Assembly: GCA_050084985.1 (NCBI GenBank)
Contig: JBITNC010000001.1
Coordinates: 21,080,001 to 21,144,000 of the forward strand
Reading direction: 5' to 3'
Length of the DNA stretch: 64,000 bases
From: Nageia nagi
Lineage: Eukaryota > Pinophyta
Positions within the stretch are counted from its first letter, which is position 1; every line of letters starts with the position of its first letter. A model generated the notes under the pieces. It was not told the origin of the DNA. It did no database searches and worked only from the letters and a program-made list of their open reading frames with translations. Below, one piece after another: positions 56,965-64,000 of this stretch. Both the position numbers and the translations under genes were made by a program.

Positions 56965-57907
56965 TGTTAGTCACATAATGACACTAAGAGGGGGGTGAAT
57001 CAGTGTACTAAATTAATTTATTAATATTTATAACCAAATCAATACAAAATTGAAACCATACACAATAAATGCATCTAAAACATCACACAACATAAGATGT
57101 AATGAGGTTCACCAATTTGGTTACATCCCCAAAAATGATAGCTTAGACTTCCATCCAAATCCAATCTTTGCAAAGCATCAACTTTACAAATAATTTGCTA
57201 TCACCCATTGGAAGGAGCACCAACCTCTAACTTTACTAGCACCAATTGGAAGGAAACACCAATCCCCTAATTTACCAACACCAACTGGAAGGAGGAATAA
57301 CCCCTAATGCCAAGCACTAACTTGGTAGATATACAAAATTCCAAAAATAATATTAATCTTGATAACTATACCTTGAGTGGTCTAGGTCATAAATTATTTC
57401 CTCTAAAATTTATCTGATCTCTACAATCTTATCACACCATGTACATTGATGATCTCAACTTTGTAATCTTCTCACATCCTACACATTGATGATCTCAACT
57501 CTATGTATTAATTCTTTTCTTCAACACATAAACATATTGGATTTAGCCATCTCTCACACCCTAAAAACAAACCATTCATTTTTTGGCCTTTTAGTGCTAA
57601 TGAGCTTCCAAATGCCCTTGTGCTAATGAGCCTCCAAAATTCCCCCTAACCAAAATACCTTAAATGAAGCTCAAAACTTTAGAAAAGGTAAGCATATTTA
57701 TATTTGTTGGAAAGGTATATCTAATGAATAAATAATCAACTCAATTGGATGCTTCTATAAAAAGTTATAACCTTTGAAATATGACTAATATTTTTTCAAA
57801 TAATTTCACTTATTATCCACTTACAACATCATGACAGATGCATAATAACTTCACTAGTGCATACCCAACAAAGTGTGTTGACAACAACAAAAATACCTTT
57901 CCCAACA
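56965..57907 (-). repeat. 3' LTR of gag-only copia element (943 bp)
   Basis: Minus strand: starts TGTTGGGAAAGG at 57907 and ends GACTAACA at 56965. It aligns with 60079-61547 once the nested solo LTR is removed. Confidence 0.93.
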
Positions 57908-58700
57908 ATCTCTCCCTTTGGAATTATTGTTAACACATGATTATTTTCCTATGACTCTTCTCCCCCTACGATAACAATGATAAAGGGATGCTATAAAATC
58001 CCCCTAAATCCATGTATAACATTCTCAAGAATATAAAAAATATCAAGAATCACAAATAGGAGTAGAAAAAATAAAATAATATGTAATTATTTACCTTGTA
58101 TTCAATTTCTATAAACCTTGCATAATATGTCAACCTCACTCATTATCAACAACTTTATAGCAACATCATCAATATATAATAGCTCATAAGTAGCTCTAAT
58201 ATTCATGTGAAATACACAAAAGTATCAACTTTAATAATGAAAACTTCTCTCAAATTCTATTCAACAATACCATACAACTACATCAGATTATTATATGAAA
58301 AATTTTACTCCCCCTTACTACTTACCATCCTCAGGTAAATCTTACATAGTAGGAGCTTTAAACTTTTGTTTGAAACTTCTCCCCCTAAGGATGTGCTACC
58401 ATTGATGCTTTTAATTGTTTAGAAGTGTGATCAATTCCAAATTTTGCTACTCTTGTCTAGATTTACTCAATTGGCCAATGAGATATGTTTCCTCTTCAAC
58501 TTTCCTTCTCCAAACCTTCTTGTGCCTGGGTATGGATCTATCATCAATTTTATCTCCTTTAGCATTCCAACCATTTCTCTTTGGATACTATATTTTCTTC
58601 ATCCTTAAAGATTGATCATTATTCATTCTTTGAAGTCCATAATAGTTCCTTCCTATCTCTGATGCATGTTTTATAGCTGATAAAATCTATTTTCCTTCCA
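57908..58700 (-). other. 3' non-coding region with repeated G-tracts
   Basis: On the minus strand AGGGGGA-type tracts occur at 58379-58390, 58308-58317, 57999-58006 and 57954-57968, ending with the true polypurine tract at 57908-57921. Around 57990-58010 and 57910-57960 the sequence resembles the SIRE-like 3' region at 21786-21884 (GGATTTAGGGGGATTTTATA beside GGACTCAGGGGGAGTCTGTA; AATTCCAAAGGGAGAGATTG beside AATTCCAAAGGGGGAGATTG). Confidence 0.8.
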
Positions 58701-60010
58701 TCTATTAGATCCAAAAGGATTTCTACAAAACCTTGTCATTTGCCCATAAGCATTAGAGTTAAAGCATTGTACACCATATTCAATTTGAAGGGCATATAAA
58801 TGTCTACCAAGATGACTATTTGATCTAATGTTTATTGTAAAATTAGTTGATATATGATCAAACTAGCTACATCTGAAACATTTAACATTGTCATCTAACA
58901 TAAAAGTAAATGAGCTTTGATTTACAAAGTTTGTATGCATGAAATTTGATCTACATCTTGCTATCTTATGTCCACATTGATTTCATTTAAAACAATAGAC
59001 ATAAAATGAATTATCATATAAAGGATGAGAAGGATAAGATCTATTTTGTTGATTCTAATTTGCTGCATATCTTCTTCTTTGATGGCTTCTCCTTTTATCA
59101 TTAGATCTTTTATGCTTCAACCAACCATTTGCCCTTCTATTCTTAGCTTTTTTCTTTTTTGCTGGTTGATTTGATGATTCAACTTCATGCTCCTTTTACC
59201 TTGTTCTTGTAGCATTATAAGTATTCTTTTTTATAGCTTTGGAGGATGATAGTTACTCTACATCATATCCAAGACCAAACTTGATCTTGGGATCTCTTTG
59301 TTGTTTTAGCATATCATCAAGAACCTCTATGCTCTTCTCAAACTTGAGGTTGGTGGATAGTTTTTTATTGGCTTCTTTTAGTTATTTCCTCAATGAAATA
59401 ATTTCCTCTTAAGTTTGTGATGGGCTACATCTTTTTCTTTTATCTATAATGTAGTGGCTTCTTCTACTTGCAGCTTTAGATCTTGGATAACTTTACTTGC
59501 TATCTCTTCATGCCTATTACATTTTTCTATATATAGTCTCAAGGCTTCCTCCTTTGCTTGGGTTACTTCTAGTTGAGCCTTAAAGTTGGTTATTTCTGTA
59601 TTAAATTTGTTGTAAGCTTTTACACTATCAGATACTTGTTCTTTAAGATCTTCTTCTACCTTTTTGGGCTTTTTACCTTTTCAAGTTATGTGCAAAGATA
59701 TTCAAATTGGTCACCATATTCATTCAATTTCTTAGACAATATCTAGATGTTCCTTCTTTCATCATCAAATTCTTCAAAGGAAACCATGAACTCTCCTTCA
59801 AAGTTGACTAACACTTCTATCTCTTCATCTTTAGGCTCTTTTGAGATTTTAATATTCCTATCTTTCTCTTCTAATGTGGATACATCTCTTGAATCTCCTT
59901 TTATTTCTTTCTTCTTTCACCTCTGGAGCCATGACTAACACTTCCTCTATAGACTGTTCTAGTTGTACCTTAGCTAATTGATGAAATTTATTTGATCCTT
60001 TTTTTTCCAT
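58700..60010 (-). pseudogene. Copia gag C-terminal type ORF with zinc knuckles, broken
   Basis: The likely start is the minus-strand ATG at 60010 (MEKKGSNKFHQLAKVQLEQS). A Glu/Lys-rich coiled-coil region follows (ITNFKAQLEVTQAKEEALRL near 59550) and then two zinc-knuckle remnants: one at about 58950-59000 (CFK-NQCGHKIARC) and one at about 58855-58885 (KCFRCS-FDH). Stops and frame changes break it. The UBN2 gag core present in the SIRE-like element is absent, so this is a partial gag. The order coiled coil then knuckles equals the second half of the SIRE-like gag. Confidence 0.78.
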
Positions 60011-60060
60011 TATGAATAATCCAAGATCTCCTGAGGTTGGTTAAGCTTATATTTTGGGCA

Positions 60061-60076
60061 TCTTGCTCTAATACCA
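60061..60076 (-). other. Primer-binding site, tRNA-iMet type
   Basis: Minus strand TGGTATTAGAGCAAGA, two bases from the LTR end. It differs from the TGGTATCAGAGC consensus by one C-to-T change. Confidence 0.92.
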
Positions 60077-60078
60077 TT

Positions 60079-61547
60079 AGTTAGTCACATAATGACACTA
60101 AGAGGGGGTGAATCAGTGTAATAAATTAATTCTTCAATATTTAAAACCAAAGTAATACAAAATTGAAACTATACATAATAAACACATCTAAATATGACAT
60201 AACACAAGATGGAACAAGGTTCATCAATTTGGTTACATATTTGAAAATGATTGCTTGAACTTCAATCCAAATTCAACCTTTGTAAAGCACCAACTTTATC
60301 AATAATTTACCAACACCTACTAGAAGAAGCACCAACCCCTAACTTTACCAGCACCAACTGGAAGGAGACACCAATCCCTTAATTTACCAACACCAACTAG
60401 AAGGAGCATCAACCCCTAATGCTAAGCACCAACTTGGTAGATATTCAAAACTTTGATAAAAATATTGATATTAATAATTAGACCCTATATGGTCTATCTC
60501 ATAAATTCTTTCCTTTGAAATTTATTTGATCTTTGCAATCTTATCACACACTACACATTGATGATCTAAACTTTGTAATCTTCTCTGATGTGAATTCATC
60601 TATAAGAGACCAACAAAATGGACTCAAATCACATAAATTTATTATAGTGGAAGAAACTTGTCAATGATTCTCTTCTCATTCCTAAATTCACAATGATCTC
60701 CAAAGAGGATACAATCCAAGTTCATATAGAAACTTGCTAAAATTAGAAACTTGCTAAAAATAGAAAAGAGTTGTATTACACCAACAAAATTGGCATATTT
60801 ATTCCCCTTGCAATAATTAACCTTAATATAAAATATCCCAACTTAATTGATTATAAAAAAAAATATAAAGTTTGAACATGCAAAATGCCTAAAAATATGG
60901 AGAATTGAAAGTAAATGCAAACTTTAGGATGTTAGATGGCAGAGTTAGGTCTCGAAAATATAATTTTTAGAGGGTTTTATGTAACAAGGTCAATCTAGAT
61001 GTAGAACATACACATGAAGCCACATTTTAAATTTCAAGGCAAATGGACATCACTATCAAAAGTTATGGCCTCAATAAGGTGCATCATTCTCACATCCTAC
61101 ACATTGATGATCTTGACTCTACATCTTAATTTTTTTCTTCAACATATAAACATATTGGATTAAACTATCTCTCACACCCTAAAAATAAACCCTTTATTTT
61201 CTTTCCTTTTAAAATAAGAAATATGTAATGTAGCCTCCAAAATGCACCCTACACTAACGAGCCTCCAAAATAACCCCAAACCAAAATGCCTTGAATGATG
61301 GTCAAAAATTTAGAAAAGGGAGGCATATTTATATTTATTGGAAAGGTCTATTAGAGATATATCTAATGAATAAATAATAAACTCAATTAGATTCCTCTAT
61401 CAAAAGTTATATCCTTCTAAATATGAATAATATTTTTCAAATAATTCCACTTACTCTCCACTTACAACATCATGACAGATGAATAATAACTTCACCAGTA
61501 CATGACCAATAAAGTGTGCTGACAAAAATGATAATACATACTCAACA
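60079..61547 (-). repeat. 5' LTR of gag-only copia element, with nested solo LTR
   Basis: Minus strand: starts TGTTGAGTATG at 61547 and ends at 60079. The terminal CA is mutated (plus strand AGTTAG where the partner has TGTTAG). Its length without the 506-bp insertion (501 bp plus 5-bp duplication) is 963 bp, close to the 943-bp partner. Confidence 0.93.
60586..61086. mobile_element. Solo LTR (501 bp) nested inside the copia LTR
   Basis: The partner LTR at 57454-57500 reads straight through this point, so the 501 bp are an insertion. It starts TGATGTGAA, ends GGTGCATCA (TGATG/CATCA inverted ends) and is flanked by the perfect 5-bp duplication TTCTC (60581-60585 and 61087-61091). No internal coding sequence is present. 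Its orientation and family are unknown. Confidence 0.93.
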
Positions 61548-61600
61548 TAAGGATTATTTAGGGTTATTTGGATTTAATTACACAACAAATTCTTCTACTG

Positions 61601-62247
61601 CATAAGGGACGTATCTACCACATAACACTTATTCTTGCTACATAAGCCCTGTCTTTACCATATAAGGGATATTGTGGACACATAAGCCCTATATCTATAG
61701 CATAAGGGGATTCCCTATTGCATAAGGGATATTATGGCCACATAAGACCTATCTCTATCACATAAAGGACTTCTTCACCACATAAAGGATATTATGGTCG
61801 TATAAACCCTATCTCTATTGCATAAGGGACTTCTCTACTGCATAAGCCCTATCTTTACTAGATAAGAGACTTCTCCACCATATAAAGGATATTATGGCTA
61901 CATAAACCTTTATTTAACATTTTTGACTTAATTGCATAAGCCATGATATCCCCGCATAAGCCATAATGTAATTGCATAACCTTAGTTTTCACTGCATAAA
62001 ACCTATTTCATCTGCTTAAGATATTATTTAATAATTTAATTGTACCACATAGGTTTTCATTGCACCTCACAAGGGTTGGTTTCATTGCATAAGGGGTTTT
62101 CTCATGGCACAAGGGTTGGCTTCACCATACATGGGGTGTTTTCACCCCACAAGGTATCTTTTCACTACACAAGGGGTCTTTTGCTTGCATAAAGATTATT
62201 TACACCACACAAGGGTTCTTTTGAAAGCATAGGATTTACCCAATGGA
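61601..62247 (+). repeat. 20-bp phased array, right part, 30 units
   Basis: Block 1: 16 consecutive units of exactly 20 bp from 61601 to 61920. Block 2: five units 61935-62034. Block 3: nine units 62068-62247. Units start with CATAAG in most of blocks 1 and 2 and CACAAGG or CATAAGG in block 3. The other 14 bases fall into recurring types: CCCTATCTCTATTG, GGGACTTCTCTACTG-like, and GGGATATTATGGCCA-like. A 14-bp and a 33-bp shift separate the blocks. The period is not a multiple of three and no ORF spans it. Confidence 0.95.
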
Positions 62248-63835
62248 TCTTATCTTAATCAATGATTTTAAGAAAATGTAATCATTACGAGTAAAGCTTG
62301 ACTTTTCCAACTTTTCAAATATTCTTCTTACATGTGCCACCCTAGGAGATTGAAAAAAAGGTATGAATATATATTTAAGAGTAGTTAAAAATGGTATTTC
62401 ATTGAGTGTTATGATTATGAATTCTCTGATAACATGTATGGAATATGTGAAAGCATTAAGAATGCATGCAACTTATTGAAATGATGCATGATGTATGTAT
62501 GATTAAAATGATTGTAGTATATACATAAAATAATTTTTTTTGAAAAGGATGTAGATATTTTTAAGTAGATTTCATTGTCAAGTGGAAAACCAAACTATAT
62601 AACCTTTTCTAAAATATTCTAACCTATGCCACCATGGAAGCTCTACAAGAAGGTATAGAAATCCATCAAAGAGTAGTTGAAAATGATATTTCATTAGATA
62701 TCCTTATTTTAAATGCCTTGTTATATTTGTATACAAAATATTTGTAAATGCCTTGTTATATATGTATACAAACTATGTAAGAATACACAATGATCAAGAA
62801 TCATTTTACAATATAAATGATGCAAACATAATTTCATAGCCTACAATGACCATAATATATGTATAAAATAGGTTTTCTATGAAGATCCTAGAGACTTTTA
62901 AGAACATGTATTTATCAAGATTAAATATCAACTTTGAGTTAGTGAATAATTAATAAGTTAATAGTTGACCAAATAAGTGATGTCATCAAAGGCTCCATGA
63001 GACATGGAGATTGGATGATTTTTTTGAAAGCAACAATTGAGAAATAGTTTAGCAAAAATGACATAGCAAAATGGGTCCCAAAAAATTTAATATAACCATA
63101 ACTTAATTGTTTTAGCTCCATTTTTAATGATTCTAAAAACACTAGTTAGATATTAATAAAGGGTATCTAAAAAAAATCCTAATAAAAATAATTTTGACTA
63201 CATCAAAATTTTATCATATATTCAATATGTATACACCTGAATTTCAAGCTTATAAACAAACCAATATTTTATTGAGAAAAATAGTGGGGTGCCCATATTT
63301 ACACCATTTAATATATATATACTTTTAAATACAAATATATGAATCTGAAATTCATTTTGCTAGAGATATTTCTACTTAAAATGTAGAAATATTAAATCTC
63401 ATTTTTGAAGCATATTTAAAATAACACACACAATATTATATTAAAATATGTTATTTAAAACATAAAATTAGTAATATAACATTACTATTCACCAAATATT
63501 TAATAGTGTAATATTCTAATTATTAATTGGTCAAATGGAGCTAGCTATAATATTTGAATAAATCTTCATTTCTGAACTACATAAAAGTTTAATCAAATTT
63601 GCTAGAATGAAAAAAGTGCTTTATAAAGCAAACACTATTTTAAATATATTCTAGCAATGCTACTATTTAAAGTGTTCTAAAAATAGATATTAAAAAAAAC
63701 TTATTTTATTATCTTTCAACTTTGTCTTGTCATAGTCATAAGTCTTAACTATTTATAATAGAAACTTATGTTAAATGATAGAAAAGAAAAGCTTACAAAG
63801 GTATTCTATAACTCCTTTTTTTTTTTTTTAATATC
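62248..63835. other. No gene; dispersed-repeat relatives near 62.5-62.9 kb
   Basis: AT-rich sequence. Around 62470-62900 it resembles the degenerate 130-bp repeats at 45.05-45.53 kb (ATGCATGATGTATG; CATAATTTCATAG-CTACAAT; CCTAGAGACTTTTA). I see no ORF with family similarity. Confidence 0.45.
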
Positions 63836-63902
63836 TATTGGCTACATATTATTTTATGGAACATACCATACATAATATTATTTGGATAATTTGTAGCCAA
63901 TA
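63836..63902. repeat. Small inverted repeat, possible MITE remnant
   Basis: TATTGGCTACA (63836-63846) and TGTAGCCAATA (63892-63902) are perfect 11-bp inverted arms separated by 45 bp of AT-rich sequence. A poly-T run lies just upstream. Confidence 0.6.
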
Positions 63903-64000
63903 ATAATTTTTTTAATGACAAAATTGGCTTTTAGTAAACTTCATTAAACTTTTTAAAAGGAAGAAATATTTTCCAAAAGAAGAACTCTATGTAGAGTTTA

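Larger units (their letters stand above)
56965..61547 (-). mobile_element. Non-autonomous gag-only copia element (TR-GAG-like)
   Basis: Boundaries: LTRs 60079-61547 (5') and 56965-57907 (3'), target duplication TAAGG at 56960-56964 and 61548-61552, iMet-type primer site 60061-60076 and polypurine tract CCAAAGGGAGAGAT directly before the 3' LTR (57908-57921). The internal region is only 2.17 kb. It carries a gag C-terminal type sequence with coiled coil and zinc knuckles and no protease, integrase, RT or RNase H. LTR motifs (TTGGTGCT-type repeats, GATTCACCCCCCTCT near the end) and G-tracts relate it to the SIRE-like element at 14.7-23.8 kb. It would need enzymes from such an element. Confidence 0.93.

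Noticed and set aside
61601-62247. CRISPR-like array (short constant head, variable spacer)
   Set aside because: The constant part is only 6-7 bp, bodies recur in a few types and the surroundings are plant retrotransposons. CRISPR repeats are longer and prokaryotic.

Overview
The window looks like intergenic DNA from a large, repeat-rich plant nuclear genome. It is AT-rich and filled with nested, decayed LTR retrotransposons of plant lineages (Ty1/copia SIRE-like, Ty3/gypsy Tat-like with a second RNase H, and gypsy with an initiator-Met primer site). The only fragments resembling plant-specific proteins are a plant-mobile-domain (PMD) remnant and broken B3 DNA-binding-domain pieces. The density of old, stop-ridden elements would suit a gymnosperm, but that is a weak inference. 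I find no intact host gene, no tRNA or rRNA gene and no CRISPR array.

Layout. 1-2.7 kb: possible LTR promoter, a 32-bp tandem repeat and a PMD-type transposon ORF with a candidate intron. 4.3-10.3 kb: a degraded Tat-type gypsy element on the minus strand (gag, protease, RT, RNase H, second RNase H, integrase). 10.6-11.1 kb: a tandem array of about 111 bp. 12.2-27.3 kb: a degraded gypsy element on the plus strand, split at 14659/23764 by a nearly complete 9.1-kb SIRE-like copia element (14660-23763) with 1.88-kb LTRs and a perfect 5-bp target duplication. 27.3-38.6 kb: mostly decayed sequence, with two B3 fragments, a duplicated block that starts with telomere-like repeats, a GATAA-rich tract and a minus-strand gypsy gag remnant. 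38.6-43.2 kb: two palindromic rearranged retroelements next to each other. 44.5-48.1 kb: two minus-strand copia LTR remnants and a TA/TATG microsatellite. 48.6-53.9 kb: diverged direct repeats around an unidentified broken ORF. 57.0-61.5 kb: a non-autonomous, gag-only copia element on the minus strand with complete boundaries, and a solo LTR nested in one of its LTRs. It is inserted into a repeat array (56.9 kb and 61.6-62.2 kb) made of strictly 20-bp units that start with CATAAG.

How the parts relate. The copia element at 14.7-23.8 kb supplies every enzyme of its class but has four in-frame stops and two homopolymer frameshifts. The gag-only element at 57-61.5 kb belongs to the same broad family: it shares LTR-end motifs, 3' non-coding motifs and zinc knuckles. 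It would have needed such a relative to move. Insertion order can be read directly: gypsy before SIRE copia at 14.7 kb; 20-bp array before gag-only copia before solo LTR at 57-61.5 kb. The best candidates for something undescribed are the 20-bp phase-locked array, the protease/RNase H/RT domain order in the plus-strand gypsy element, and the pair of retroelement palindromes.
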